NCBI GenBank assembly: GCA_037441565.1
Contig: JBBIRW010000006.1
Span: 1-64,000 of the forward strand
Length of the DNA: 64,000 nt
Direction of reading: 5' to 3'
From: JBBIRW01 sp037441565
Lineage (GTDB): Bacteria > Desulfobacterota > JBBIRW01
Shown here: positions 39,403-48,849 of the stretch, one piece after another
How the letters are laid out: every line of letters starts with the position of its first letter
Numbering within the stretch: the stretch's first letter is position 1
Notes under the pieces: generated by a model
Database searches by the model: none
Told to the model about the DNA's origin: nothing
Seen by the model: only the letters and a program-made list of their open reading frames with translations
Program-made: the position numbers and the translations under genes

Positions 39403-40236
39403 ATGGGGAGAGCAAAAAGGCGATGGAGAGGAACTGCATTATTATTTCTTATATTTCTTCTCGTTGTCTCTGGATATCTACTGTATTCAGTCGTGATATT
39501 CAGACCAGATCGCAAGGCGGTTAAAAAAAGGGCTATTTTTCCTCCTGAGAAACAGGAAGAGAGAATTGCTAATAGGGGAGAGGTGGCAATTGTTGTAGAT
39601 GATCTCGGATCTAATATTTCAGAGGCAGAGGGATTTTTAAAAATGGATGCTCCATTTACATTTGCTATCCTACCCTCTGCCCCCTTCAGCAGATCGATTG
39701 CAAGGATGGCAGTAGCTATGAACAGGGAGGTGATAGTTCATCTTCCTATGGAGCCCTGGAAATTTCCAGAAGGATATGAAAGGGATGGTGTATTGCTCCT
39801 TGAGATGGATGATAGAGATCTCATCGATACAGTATCAAAGGAGGTTTCTATCATCCCGGGGGCAAAAGGTGTAAGCAATCATATGGGCTCAAAATTTACA
39901 GAAGATGTAAACAAGATGCGCATTGTTTTAAACGAGTGCAGGAGAAGAGGACTTTATTTTCTCGACAGCAAAACAACAAACAGGAGCAAGGCTCATAAGA
40001 TTGCAGAAGAACTGAATGTGAAATTCGCTGCTCGTGATGTCTTTATAGATCATGAAAGGGATACTGAATTCATTAAAAAACAGCTTGATCTGCTTTCTGA
40101 TATTGCTATAAAAAAGGGTAAGGCTGTAGGAATATGTCACCCTTATCCGGAAACAATCTTAGTATTAAGGCAATATATTAAGAAATTCAAGGAAAAAGGG
40201 ATAAAGATTGTTTCACTTTCAGAGATTGTCCAGTGA
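39403..40236 (+). CDS. Divergent polysaccharide deacetylase family protein (YibQ-like)
   Basis: The 277-residue protein has one N-terminal membrane anchor (about residues 10-30) and a divergent NodB-like deacetylase barrel. Family motifs are VAIVVDDLGSN, FAILPSAPFS, VIVHLPMEPW and GVSNHMGSKFT. In related genomes it follows ctpA and envC, as here, and is presumed to act on envelope polysaccharide; activity has not been settled for this branch. Confidence 0.88.
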   Translation: MGRAKRRWRGTALLFLIFLLVVSGYLLYSVVIFRPDRKAVKKRAIFPPEKQEERIANRGEVAIVVDDLGSNISEAEGFLKMDAPFTFAILPSAPFSRSIARMAVAMNREVIVHLPMEPWKFPEGYERDGVLLLEMDDRDLIDTVSKEVSIIPGAKGVSNHMGSKFTEDVNKMRIVLNECRRRGLYFLDSKTTNRSKAHKIAEELNVKFAARDVFIDHERDTEFIKKQLDLLSDIAIKKGKAVGICHPYPETILVLRQYIKKFKEKGIKIVSLSEIVQ

Positions 40237-40243
40237 GTGAATT

Positions 40244-41584
40244 ATGACCATTCCGCCTGGAATAAAGCCATTAACAGTTTCACAGATAACGCAGAAGATA
40301 AAATCTATCGTTGAAAGTTATTTTGAAGATATATGGGTTGAAGGAGAAATTTCGAATCTCAGGGTTCCCATATCAGGACATTACTACTTTACACTGAAGG
40401 ATGAATTCTCACAGATAAAGGCGGTTCTATTCAGATCACAGATTCGTTACCTTTCCTTTGAGCCTGCTGATGGGCTCCATGTAATATGCAGGGGGAGGGT
40501 TACACTATATGAACAGAAAGGGGAGTATCAGATTGTTGTTGATTACATGGAACCTACAGGGGCGGGCGCAATCCTTATTGCCTTTGAGAAGCTGAAGGAA
40601 AAGCTTTTTAAGGAAGGACTTTTTGATCCTGCAAAAAAGAAGAGCATTCCCAGAATACCAAGGAAGGTTGGTATAATAACTTCACCATCCGGTGCAGCCC
40701 TGAGGGATATCCTGAAGGTGCTGAAGAGGCGTTTCTATGGTCTCCATATTGTGATCTATCCAGCCACTGTGCAGGGAGAAAAGGCTCCACAGGAAATTAT
40801 CGAGGGCATAAGGATATTCAACCTCCTCGGTGATGTTGAAGTTATAGTTATTGCAAGGGGAGGTGGCTCATGGGAAGATCTTCAGGCATTCAACGATGAG
40901 GAGCTGGCAAGGTCCATCCATGGATCACGCATCCCTGTTATTTCCGCTGTTGGTCATGAGATGGACTATACGATAGCAGATTTTGTTGCAGATTTAAGGG
41001 CACCAACACCATCAGCCGCCGCTGAGATGATTGTGAAGAGCAGGGATGAGCTTAAATCAATCCTTGATTCCTTTGAGAAGAGGATGAGGAATAGCATGAT
41101 GCGATATTATGAGTTATGCAGGGTGAGGCTGAGTAGTATTGAAAGAAGGATCGTTCATCCTGCAAGGAGGATCTGGGAGATACGGCTAAAAATAGATGAG
41201 CTGGTGGAGAGACTTATAAATGCCTCAAAAAGGCTTTTATCAATGAAGATTGCTTCTCTCAATTCAAGGGATTTCCTTCTTATGAGTGCATCGCCAAAAA
41301 AACTGATCTCCTCATTAAAGAGGGAACTCCAGCATAGTGAAACAAGGCTCAGGAGTTCAATAAATTCTGTTTTAAAGGCAAAAAGGGATTGTTTTAATAT
41401 CCTCACTGAAAAACTCGATGGACTGAGTCCACTTAATGTGTTAAAGAGGGGTTATTCAATAACATGGCTCCTTCCCGAAATGAAGATAGTAAGGGATTCA
41501 TCAGATACGAGAAAAGGGGATAGCGTCAGAGTGAGACTGTGGAGAGGGGATATTATATGTAAGGTTGAAGATGTTAAGGAGTAG
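40244..41584 (+). CDS. xseA: Exodeoxyribonuclease VII large subunit
   Basis: The 446-residue nuclease subunit has an N-terminal OB fold (about 1-105; WVEGEISNLR, GHYYFTLKD) and a catalytic domain (GIITSPSGAALRD, VIARGGGSWEDL, AVGHEMDYTIADFVAD, RAPTPSAAAE). A long helical region follows. It degrades single-stranded DNA with XseB, which lies one gene downstream; an M23 peptidase gene intervenes, which is unusual spacing for this pair. Confidence 0.96.
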   Translation: MTIPPGIKPLTVSQITQKIKSIVESYFEDIWVEGEISNLRVPISGHYYFTLKDEFSQIKAVLFRSQIRYLSFEPADGLHVICRGRVTLYEQKGEYQIVVDYMEPTGAGAILIAFEKLKEKLFKEGLFDPAKKKSIPRIPRKVGIITSPSGAALRDILKVLKRRFYGLHIVIYPATVQGEKAPQEIIEGIRIFNLLGDVEVIVIARGGGSWEDLQAFNDEELARSIHGSRIPVISAVGHEMDYTIADFVADLRAPTPSAAAEMIVKSRDELKSILDSFEKRMRNSMMRYYELCRVRLSSIERRIVHPARRIWEIRLKIDELVERLINASKRLLSMKIASLNSRDFLLMSASPKKLISSLKRELQHSETRLRSSINSVLKAKRDCFNILTEKLDGLSPLNVLKRGYSITWLLPEMKIVRDSSDTRKGDSVRVRLWRGDIICKVEDVKE

Positions 41585-42413
41585 ATGTTTAATAATTGTC
41601 TTTAACATCATTATTTTTAAAATGGCACTCATCGCGCATGCTTTTGATATAAGGGATGTCGAGGTTTACCCAGAGGAAATCTATCAGGGGGATATACTGT
41701 ATATAAAAATTAAACATTCAGAGCCGGACATTGAGGAAATACATTTTCAAAAAAATAGATTACCATTATTTACAGATGGTGATGGAAATAAGTCGGCGAT
41801 TGCAGGAGTGGATATGGATGCAAAGCCAGGTATCTCAGAGATTGCGTTTATTGGGAAGGGAAGGGTTTTCAAACTACCTGTTGAAATAAAAGAGAGGATA
41901 TATAAAACAGAGATATTAAGTATTTCCGAAGAGCCGTTGAGTGATGAGGAGATAAAAAGAATTGAAAGTGAGAGGGAAAAGCTTATTACGCTATTTAATA
42001 AAATAACACCTGAAAAATTGTGGAAAGGAGCTTTTATCATTCCCGTGAAAGGAATTATTCACGACAATTTTGGATCAAGAAGAATAATAAATGGTATAGA
42101 AAGACAGCCTCATACTGGTATAGACATAAAGGGGAGAGTGGGAGATGATGTTGTTGCCTCTAACAGAGGGATAGTTTGTTTCACGGGTGAACTTTATTTT
42201 GGTGGAAAGGCTGTGATAATTGATCACGGATACGGACTTTTCTCCATGTATTTTCATCTATCGGATATACTGGTTAATCAAGGAGGGATAGTGAATAAGG
42301 GTGATGTTATAGGGAAGATTGGAAAGAGTGGGAGGGCAACAGGGTCACATCTCCATTTTGGTGTTAGAGTTTTAAATGCAAGGGTAGATCCGCTCCGTTT
42401 AATTAGAGAATGA
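41571..42413 (+). CDS. M23 family metallopeptidase (intact zinc site)
   Basis: About 280 residues. I chose the ATG at 41571 (preceded by AAGG) over a TTG at 41565. An N-terminal export signal is followed by a beta-rich domain of about 110 residues and a C-terminal LytM domain. The zinc motifs are complete: HTGIDIKG, and HLHFG near the end. It is therefore a likely active peptidoglycan endopeptidase, unlike the EnvC-like protein at 36864. It overlaps xseA by 14 bases. Confidence 0.88.
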   Translation: MLRSRCLIIVFNIIIFKMALIAHAFDIRDVEVYPEEIYQGDILYIKIKHSEPDIEEIHFQKNRLPLFTDGDGNKSAIAGVDMDAKPGISEIAFIGKGRVFKLPVEIKERIYKTEILSISEEPLSDEEIKRIESEREKLITLFNKITPEKLWKGAFIIPVKGIIHDNFGSRRIINGIERQPHTGIDIKGRVGDDVVASNRGIVCFTGELYFGGKAVIIDHGYGLFSMYFHLSDILVNQGGIVNKGDVIGKIGKSGRATGSHLHFGVRVLNARVDPLRLIRE

Positions 42414-42437
42414 ATCGATTAAATATAAGGAGTTATT

Positions 42438-42671
42438 ATGGCAGAGGAGAGCTTTGAAGAGGCTTTAAAAAAACTTGAAGATATTGTAAAAAAGCTTGAG
42501 GAGGGAGGCCTTTCTCTGGAGGATGCATTGAAATCTTTCGAGGAAGGAATAAGATTGAGCAGAATATGTCACCGCATACTTGACGAAACAGAGAGAAAGA
42601 TGGAGATTCTCATTAAAGACCAGGAAGGAAGAGTAAGGCGTGAGCAGTTTCAGCTGGAAGAGGAACAGTGA
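42438..42671 (+). CDS. xseB: Exodeoxyribonuclease VII small subunit
   Basis: The 77-residue protein matches XseB in length and in its hallmark helix-hairpin (FEEALKKLEDIVKKLEEGGL, then SLEDALKSFEEGIRLSR). It binds the XseA C-terminal helices. AAGGAG precedes the ATG. It overlaps ispA by four bases. Confidence 0.95.
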   Translation: MAEESFEEALKKLEDIVKKLEEGGLSLEDALKSFEEGIRLSRICHRILDETERKMEILIKDQEGRVRREQFQLEEEQ

Positions 42672-43522
42672 TGGATATTTATGAATATTTCAGAAAGAAA
42701 CAGGAAATCATTGAGAGGGAACTGAGAAGATATCTTACATGGAATGGAAGGTTTCCCGAAATCCTTGCTGAGGCAATGAGTTACAGTGTATTATCGGGTG
42801 GAAAGAGGTTAAGACCCATACTTATGATTGCAGCTGCTGAGATGATTGGTGGAGATTTAGAGGATATCCTTCCCTTTGCATGTGGAGTGGAGCTGATACA
42901 TACATATTCACTCATCCATGATGATTTACCCTCTATGGATGATGATCAATTCAGGAGGGGAAGACCAACAAGCCACAGGGTATTTGGCGAGGCGGTTGCA
43001 ATTCTTGCAGGAGATGCACTTCTCTCAGAGGCATTTTATATTATGGCAAAATCCTCGAGCGAAAGGAATATTGATCCCATAAAAGCACTGCGTGTGATAT
43101 ATGAAATTGCGGAGGCATCAGGTTCAAGGGGGATGGTCGGTGGACAGATTGGTGATATCACAATGAAAGCAAGTGAACTGGATCAATCTTCTGTCGAGGC
43201 TATTCATCTTGATAAAACAGCACGTTTGATCACTGTCTCTCTCAGGGCCGGTTTTATATTATCCGGTGCAACTGAATATGAGATCGATACTATTACGAGA
43301 TATGGAAACAATCTCGGGGTTGCCTTTCAGATAATGGATGATCTAGTAGATGCAGGTAAGGAAAAAAAGGGGATCAATCTCGTGCATCTTATTGGTGTTG
43401 AAGAAGCAAGAAAGAGGGCAGAGAGGTTGATTGCTGATGCATTGGATGCTATTTCTGTCTTTGGTGAGAAGGCTGATGTACTCAGGGAATTAGCAAGATT
43501 TGTTATTGCGAGAAGAGATTAA
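42668..43522 (+). CDS. ispA: Polyprenyl (farnesyl/geranylgeranyl) diphosphate synthase
   Basis: This 284-residue trans-prenyltransferase condenses IPP with allylic diphosphates. The first aspartate-rich motif is DDLPSMDDD with RRGRPTSH after it. GGKRLRP binds IPP. The second motif DDLVD is present, but the usual stretch after it (GK..GxD..xxK.TY) is shortened by roughly a dozen residues to a short Lys/Glu segment. It sits between xseB and dxs, the common order. Product chain length cannot be fixed from sequence. Confidence 0.9.
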   Translation: MMDIYEYFRKKQEIIERELRRYLTWNGRFPEILAEAMSYSVLSGGKRLRPILMIAAAEMIGGDLEDILPFACGVELIHTYSLIHDDLPSMDDDQFRRGRPTSHRVFGEAVAILAGDALLSEAFYIMAKSSSERNIDPIKALRVIYEIAEASGSRGMVGGQIGDITMKASELDQSSVEAIHLDKTARLITVSLRAGFILSGATEYEIDTITRYGNNLGVAFQIMDDLVDAGKEKKGINLVHLIGVEEARKRAERLIADALDAISVFGEKADVLRELARFVIARRD

Positions 43523-43538
43523 TTCGAGGGTCTGCAGA

Positions 43539-45428
43539 ATGGAGAGGATAATTGATAGAATTAAGTATCCTTCTGACCTTAAATCACTCAAGAAGCATGA
43601 TCTTTCCATCCTTGCAAAGGAAATAAGGGATGAGATTATAAAGACGGTTTCTGTAACAGGCGGTCACCTCGCGTCAAATCTTGGCGTTGTTGAGCTGGCA
43701 ATAGCATTACATTATGTTTTTGATACCCCTGAGGATAAGATCATATGGGATGTTGGTCATCAATCATACGCCCACAAGATTCTGACGGGAAGAAGAGATA
43801 GGTTCAGTTCATTGAGACAATACAAGGGAATCTGTGGATTTCCAAGGAGAGATGAGAGCATTTATGATGTATTTGGAACTGGTCATAGCAGCACTTCCAT
43901 ATCGGCTGCACTGGGTATGGCTGTAGGAAGGGATTTAAAAGGGATGAAGAACAATATTGTGGCTGTTATAGGTGATGGTGCAATGACTGCTGGTCTTGCT
44001 TACGAGGCGATCAATCAGGCGGGTCATCTGAGAAAGAAGCTGATAGTTATACTTAATGATAACGAATGGTCAATTTCACCAAATGTTGGTGCCATTGCCG
44101 CCTATCTTAACAAAATTATGACTGGCAGAAGGGTTAGTGTATTTAGAAAGGAAATAAAAAGGTTTTTGAAAAGGGTGCCGTTTGTTGGAAATCATCTTTA
44201 CCTATTGATGAAAAGGGTTGAGGAGTTTACAAAAGGTTTTCTTACTCCGGGTATACTATTTGAAGAGCTGGGATTCAGATATATCGGTCCAATACCAGGT
44301 CATAGTATAGGTGATCTGATTGATACACTTGAGAATATAAAGAAGCTCAACGACAAGCCGATCCTTCTTCATGTGATAACGGAGAAAGGAAAGGGTTACA
44401 GACCTGCCGAAGAAAATCCAGAAATCTTCCACAGTGTAGGTCCATTTGACATAAGCAGTGGGACTCCGCATTCCATATCGGACAAGAAAACATATACCGA
44501 TGCCTTTTCCGAATATATTGTAAGATTTGCGCATGAAGATAAAAAGATCGTCGCTATTACAGCAGCTATGCGTGAGGGGACAGGGCTTTCCAGATTTGCA
44601 AAAGAGTTTCCAAACAGATTTTTTGATGTCGGTATTGCAGAACAACATGCTGTTACATTTGCTGCGGGGCTTGCTGTTGAGGGATTTAAGCCTGTTGTTG
44701 CCATATATTCAACTTTCCTGCAGAGGGCATATGATCAGATAATCCATGATGTTTGCATACAAAATCTGCCTGTTGTATTTGCCATTGATAGAGCTGGAAT
44801 TGTTGGTGCCGATGGAGAAACACACCAGGGTGTTTTCGACTTGAGCTATCTGAGACACATACCAAATATGGTTGTTATGGCTCCAAAGGATGGACATGAG
44901 CTTGGAGACATGCTGAAAACAGCATTACTACTGAACAGGCCTGTTGCTATAAGATACCCAAGAAGTGAGATAGTGGGGAAAGATATAAAGGATAAGCCAG
45001 AGCCCATTCCTTGTGGAAAAGCAGAGCTTTTAAGAGAAGGGAAGGATGTTGTAATTGTTGCTATTGGTTCGATGGTATATCCCTCACTTGAGGCTGCGTT
45101 TTATCTTGAGAAGGAAGGAATAGATGCTGCAGTTATTAATGCACGATTTTTGAAGCCTATGGATGAAGAACTCCTTATAAATTGGTCTCTTTTAACACGT
45201 AATGTAATTACTGTAGAGGAGAATGTCCTCCTGGGGGGTTTTGGAAGTGCATTTCTCGAAATGCTTGAGAGAAACCGGATTACGGGGGTAAAAATAAGAA
45301 GGATGGGAATTGGTGATCTATTTGTTACTCATGGTTCACAGAAGATCCTCAGATCTTCTTTTGGTCTCGACAGTGAGGGTATTGCAAACGAGACAATTTT
45401 TATGCTCAAGAATTTATCGAGGATCTGA
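43539..45428 (+). CDS. dxs: 1-deoxy-D-xylulose-5-phosphate synthase
   Basis: About 629 residues from the ATG at 43539; a longer frame begins inside ispA with TTG. This thiamine-diphosphate enzyme starts the MEP isoprenoid pathway from pyruvate and glyceraldehyde 3-phosphate. Key motifs are GHQSYAHKILTGR, GDGAMTAGLAYEA with LNDNEWSIS, the catalytic glutamate in DVGIAEQHAVTFAAG and DRAGIVGADGETHQG. The DXS-specific linker between domains separates it from the split transketolase. Confidence 0.96.
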   Translation: MERIIDRIKYPSDLKSLKKHDLSILAKEIRDEIIKTVSVTGGHLASNLGVVELAIALHYVFDTPEDKIIWDVGHQSYAHKILTGRRDRFSSLRQYKGICGFPRRDESIYDVFGTGHSSTSISAALGMAVGRDLKGMKNNIVAVIGDGAMTAGLAYEAINQAGHLRKKLIVILNDNEWSISPNVGAIAAYLNKIMTGRRVSVFRKEIKRFLKRVPFVGNHLYLLMKRVEEFTKGFLTPGILFEELGFRYIGPIPGHSIGDLIDTLENIKKLNDKPILLHVITEKGKGYRPAEENPEIFHSVGPFDISSGTPHSISDKKTYTDAFSEYIVRFAHEDKKIVAITAAMREGTGLSRFAKEFPNRFFDVGIAEQHAVTFAAGLAVEGFKPVVAIYSTFLQRAYDQIIHDVCIQNLPVVFAIDRAGIVGADGETHQGVFDLSYLRHIPNMVVMAPKDGHELGDMLKTALLLNRPVAIRYPRSEIVGKDIKDKPEPIPCGKAELLREGKDVVIVAIGSMVYPSLEAAFYLEKEGIDAAVINARFLKPMDEELLINWSLLTRNVITVEENVLLGGFGSAFLEMLERNRITGVKIRRMGIGDLFVTHGSQKILRSSFGLDSEGIANETIFMLKNLSRI

Positions 45429-45431
45429 ATC

Positions 45432-46190
45432 ATGAAAAAGACAGGGGTTATCAGGAGGAAGAAATTGAGGATAGATAAACTTCTGGTTGAAAGAGGGTTT
45501 GCAGAAAGCAGAGAAAAGGCAGCCTCAATGATTATGGCAGGTGAAGTGATTATAAACGGAAAACCGGTTCTTAAACCGGGCACATTTGTTCAGGAGGATA
45601 GCGATATAAAGATTGAAAAGAAGAGGCCAGCATACATAGGCAGGGGAGGTATAAAGCTCGAGGGTGCACTTGATGCATTTTCTATAGATGTCAGTGGGAA
45701 GGTCATTATGGATGTTGGTGCATCTACAGGAGGGTTCACGCACTGTTTGTTGATGAGGGGTGCTGAGAGGGTTTATGCAATCGATGTGGGATACGGTCAG
45801 CTTGCCTGGGTTCTAAGACAGGATCCAAGGGTTGTTGTTATGGAGAGAACAAACATAAGATACCTTCCAAGGGAGCGCATACATGAGGAGATCCATATGG
45901 CAACGATTGATGTTTCCTTCATTTCTCTTGAAAAGGTTATTCCTAAGGTTATGGAATTTTTGAAAAAGGAAGGGGAGATTGTTGCTCTTATAAAGCCGCA
46001 GTTTGAGGTTGGCAAGGGAGAGGTTGGTAAAGGAGGTATTGTGAGGGAGATAGAAAAACATATGCGGGTGATCGAGAGGATAAAATCCTTCTGCACAGGT
46101 CTCGGTTTAAAGGTAATGGGTATTGTAAAATCACCAATTCCGGGTGCTGATGGAAATACCGAATATTTCATATATCTCAAAAAGGTTTGA
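45432..46190 (+). CDS. tlyA: TlyA family rRNA (cytidine-2'-O)-methyltransferase
   Basis: The 252-residue protein has an N-terminal S4 RNA-binding domain (about 14-70; RIDKLLVERGFAESREKA) and an FtsJ-type methyltransferase domain (MDVGASTGGFTHCLL, VYAIDVGYGQL, DVSFISLEKV, IKPQFEVGK). TlyA methylates 16S and 23S rRNA and affects capreomycin sensitivity in mycobacteria. It follows dxs by three bases. Confidence 0.94.
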   Translation: MKKTGVIRRKKLRIDKLLVERGFAESREKAASMIMAGEVIINGKPVLKPGTFVQEDSDIKIEKKRPAYIGRGGIKLEGALDAFSIDVSGKVIMDVGASTGGFTHCLLMRGAERVYAIDVGYGQLAWVLRQDPRVVVMERTNIRYLPRERIHEEIHMATIDVSFISLEKVIPKVMEFLKKEGEIVALIKPQFEVGKGEVGKGGIVREIEKHMRVIERIKSFCTGLGLKVMGIVKSPIPGADGNTEYFIYLKKV

Positions 46191-46532
46191 ATGATAAAAG
46201 GCATCTTTGTTCGATGGATTGTAACATCTGTTGCTATAATCTTTGCCTCCCAGATCATAAAGGGTATAGAGATAGCATCCATAAAAGCAGCATTCATTTC
46301 AGCAATAGTTCTTGGTATCCTTAATGCATTGGTGAAACCTGTTCTGATATTGATAAGTTTTCCGCTTACAATTTTAACCTTTGGACTGTTTCTTTTTGTG
46401 ATAAATGGATTATTGCTCTATTTTGTCTCCTTTATCGTGAATGGATTCATAATAGAGGGATTTATTTCAGCCATATTTGGTGCATTGATAATAAGTATCG
46501 CTGTGTCTATTGTAGATTTATTCATTGATTAA
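46191..46532 (+). CDS. Small membrane protein, phage holin family 4 (DUF360 type)
   Basis: The 113-residue protein consists of about four hydrophobic helices. The hallmark segment GILNALVKPVLILISFPLTILTFGLF identifies the PF04020-like family, called holin family 4 by similarity. These genes are found on many chromosomes without any phage context, as here, and their function is unknown. The ATG directly abuts the tlyA stop. Confidence 0.88.
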   Translation: MIKGIFVRWIVTSVAIIFASQIIKGIEIASIKAAFISAIVLGILNALVKPVLILISFPLTILTFGLFLFVINGLLLYFVSFIVNGFIIEGFISAIFGALIISIAVSIVDLFID

Positions 46533-46564
46533 GTATCAATTTCAGGAGATTGGTAATATTTAAA

Positions 46565-46593
46565 TTTTAAAAATAATCGATGGAAGCTATAAT
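46565..46593 (+). promoter_or_regulatory. Possible promoter of the LysM protein gene
   Basis: A perfect TATAAT (46588-46593) has a weak -35 candidate TTTTAA (46565-46570) 17 bases upstream. The gene starts at 46625 behind a GGAAAGGAG ribosome site. Confidence 0.45.
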
Positions 46594-46624
46594 AACAAAT
46601 AACAATCAAGGAAAGGAGTAAGGT

Positions 46625-47707
46625 ATGAAAAATTTATATTCGTCAATTTTTATTATTATCCTTTTATTGTTAAACATCTTCTTTTCCCCTTCCAAATTAA
46701 CTGCAGAGGAAAAAACTTTGCCGGAAAAGAAACAACACATTGTTGTAAAGGGTGATACACTATGGGATATATGTAAGGCATACTATAACAACCCATTTCT
46801 CTGGCCGAAGCTCTGGGCAAAGAACCCCCATATATCCAACCCCCATCTTATCTATCCCGGCGATAGGATTGAACTCTATTCGGCGGAGGAACTTATTGCC
46901 GAGGTGAAAAAGGAGGAAATCACAAAAAAGGAAGAAGTGATAGAGCAAGTTCCTGTAAAGGAGGAAACTGCAGAGATAAAGAAGGAAGAGAAGGTTGAAA
47001 TTCCCATAAGCGAGATAAAGGAAGAAGAGGGGAAATATTACTACTATTCAATGATTGCATCCTGTGGATTTGTTATGGATGAAAAGCCGGCATATTTTGC
47101 GAGAATTGCTGGCGATGGTTCGGTAAAAGAAATATTTGGCGAGGGTGATACCCTCTATGCCGATTTTCTTGAAGATAGAGAATTCAGATCAAGTTCAAGA
47201 TTTAGCATTGTAAGGGTTGAGAGGAAGATAATACATCCTGTAAAAGGGGGATTTTCAGGATATCTCATTTCCATTCTCGGACAAGCAGAGTTAATAGAGT
47301 TGAAAGGGAATACAGGAAAGATAAGGGTTGTGGAATCGTTCAGTCCAATAAGAAAGGGTGATGGACTGATCACATATCTCCATCTCGATCCAAAGATTCA
47401 GATAAAGGAAATCACAGCGAAGGTAAGCGGATATATTATTGATAACAAAAATGGTTTAGATCTGCTCGGTGAAGGGGATGTTGTATATATTGATCTTGGA
47501 AGCAGGGATGGGATAGAGAGAGGAGGTATATTTTCTATCATCAAAGAGGAGAGGATAAGATCCGGTGGGGAGGTAAGGGTTGTGGAAAGGAGCGTTGGAA
47601 AGGCACTTGTTATTCTTTCAATGGAGAAGGCATCCTCTGCCCTTATAATCCAGTCAGAAGAGCCACTGGGTGTGGGAATGAAAGTTATATCTATACAGCA
47701 GCAGTAA
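46625..47707 (+). CDS. LysM domain envelope protein
   Basis: The protein has 360 residues. A signal peptide (about 1-27) is followed by one LysM domain (about 38-85) with VKGDTLWDICKAYY, NPFLWPKLWAKNP and HLIYPGDRIEL. A Lys/Glu-rich linker (about 90-130) and a beta-rich C-terminal region of unknown fold complete it. LysM binds peptidoglycan, so the protein is likely periplasmic. The FLWPKLW variant is common in proteobacterial proteins preceding dprA, and dprA is the next gene. A strong GGAAAGGAG site precedes the ATG. Confidence 0.87.
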   Translation: MKNLYSSIFIIILLLLNIFFSPSKLTAEEKTLPEKKQHIVVKGDTLWDICKAYYNNPFLWPKLWAKNPHISNPHLIYPGDRIELYSAEELIAEVKKEEITKKEEVIEQVPVKEETAEIKKEEKVEIPISEIKEEEGKYYYYSMIASCGFVMDEKPAYFARIAGDGSVKEIFGEGDTLYADFLEDREFRSSSRFSIVRVERKIIHPVKGGFSGYLISILGQAELIELKGNTGKIRVVESFSPIRKGDGLITYLHLDPKIQIKEITAKVSGYIIDNKNGLDLLGEGDVVYIDLGSRDGIERGGIFSIIKEERIRSGGEVRVVERSVGKALVILSMEKASSALIIQSEEPLGVGMKVISIQQQ

Positions 47708-47765
47708 CTGGCAGTAATTTCAGCTATTCAGAATTCTTCTTATATTGGGATAGGAGTATTGGATT

Positions 47766-48848
47766 ATGAATGTTGAGGAGATTTCATGGTGGGTTGCCTT
47801 GAATATGGTCCCTGACATGGGTGATAAAACCTTTATAAGGTTGATCGAACATTTTGGCAGTGCTGAGGCGGTGTTTTCTGCAAGTTTTTCAGAATTGAAG
47901 AGTGTGGAGGGGATCAGACCTTCAGTTATTGATGGCATAAAGATATTCAAAGATTTTAAAAATGCCCGAAAAGAGGTGGAAAGGGCAAGGGATGCTGGTG
48001 TGAGCATTCTGACTTTTAAGGATCAGGATTATCCCGGCAATCTCAGGAATATTCAGGATCCCCCTCCTTTACTTTATGTGCGCGGTAAACTGGAGCAGTC
48101 TGATGCAAAAGCAGTTGCCATTGTGGGATCGAGGAAGGCTTCGTCCTATGGGAAGGCAGTAGCAGAAAGGCTTGCTCATGAATTATCATCATTGGGTATT
48201 ACCGTTGTGAGTGGCATGGCAATAGGTATCGATTCATTTGCCCATGAGGGTGCTTTAAAAGGAGGCAGGACCGTGGCTGTCCTGGGAAGCGGGATTGATA
48301 TAATATATCCCAGAAGTAACCAGAAACTTTATGAGAGGATTATAGAAAAGGGAGCTGTAATTTCGCAATTTCCTATGGGGACTGAGCCAAGAAAATCAAA
48401 CTTTCCTTTAAGGAACAGGGTGATAAGTGGTCTCTCTATGGGTGTAGTTATAGTGGAGGCAGCGGAAAGAAGCGGGGCACTTATTACTGCCCACTGGGCA
48501 CTTGAGCAGGGGAGGGAGGTCTTTGCTGTTCCAGGGAGTATCTTTTCACAGAATAGCAAGGGTCCGCATAAGCTTATAAAATCAGGTGCAAAACTTGTTG
48601 AATCCATTGATGATGTTCTGGAAGAGATATTTCCTGATTTCGCAGCAAAAAGAGAGAAGGTTAATGTTGATCTTACAACCGATGAGGAAAAGATTTTAGC
48701 GATAATAAAGAGGGGTTACAGATTTATCGATGAAGTTATTGAGATTTCTGGTAAAAGTGCTGCAGAGGTTGGAGCAATAATAATGGGCCTTGAATTAAAA
48801 GGAGTAATTACCCAGATGGAGGGTAATATCTTCTTTATAAACGACTAA
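47766..48848 (+). CDS. dprA: DNA-processing protein DprA
   Basis: The 360-residue protein has a small N-terminal SAM-like region (about 1-65), then the Rossmann-like DprA/Smf core (IVGSRKASSYG, VVSGMAIGIDSFAHEGAL, AVLGSGIDIIYPRSN, SGALITAHWALEQGREVFAVPG). A C-terminal winged-helix domain follows. DprA loads RecA onto incoming single-stranded DNA in natural transformation. TAGGAG lies 13 bases before the ATG. Confidence 0.95.
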   Translation: MNVEEISWWVALNMVPDMGDKTFIRLIEHFGSAEAVFSASFSELKSVEGIRPSVIDGIKIFKDFKNARKEVERARDAGVSILTFKDQDYPGNLRNIQDPPPLLYVRGKLEQSDAKAVAIVGSRKASSYGKAVAERLAHELSSLGITVVSGMAIGIDSFAHEGALKGGRTVAVLGSGIDIIYPRSNQKLYERIIEKGAVISQFPMGTEPRKSNFPLRNRVISGLSMGVVIVEAAERSGALITAHWALEQGREVFAVPGSIFSQNSKGPHKLIKSGAKLVESIDDVLEEIFPDFAAKREKVNVDLTTDEEKILAIIKRGYRFIDEVIEISGKSAAEVGAIIMGLELKGVITQMEGNIFFIND

Positions 48849-48849
48849 G

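Noticed and set aside
45797..46297. 166-codon minus-strand ORF across tlyA and the holin-like gene
   Set aside because: It overlaps two clearly coding plus-strand genes and resembles no protein family.
46191..46532. Holin-like gene as evidence of a prophage
   Set aside because: This membrane family is widespread on chromosomes and no other phage gene is nearby.
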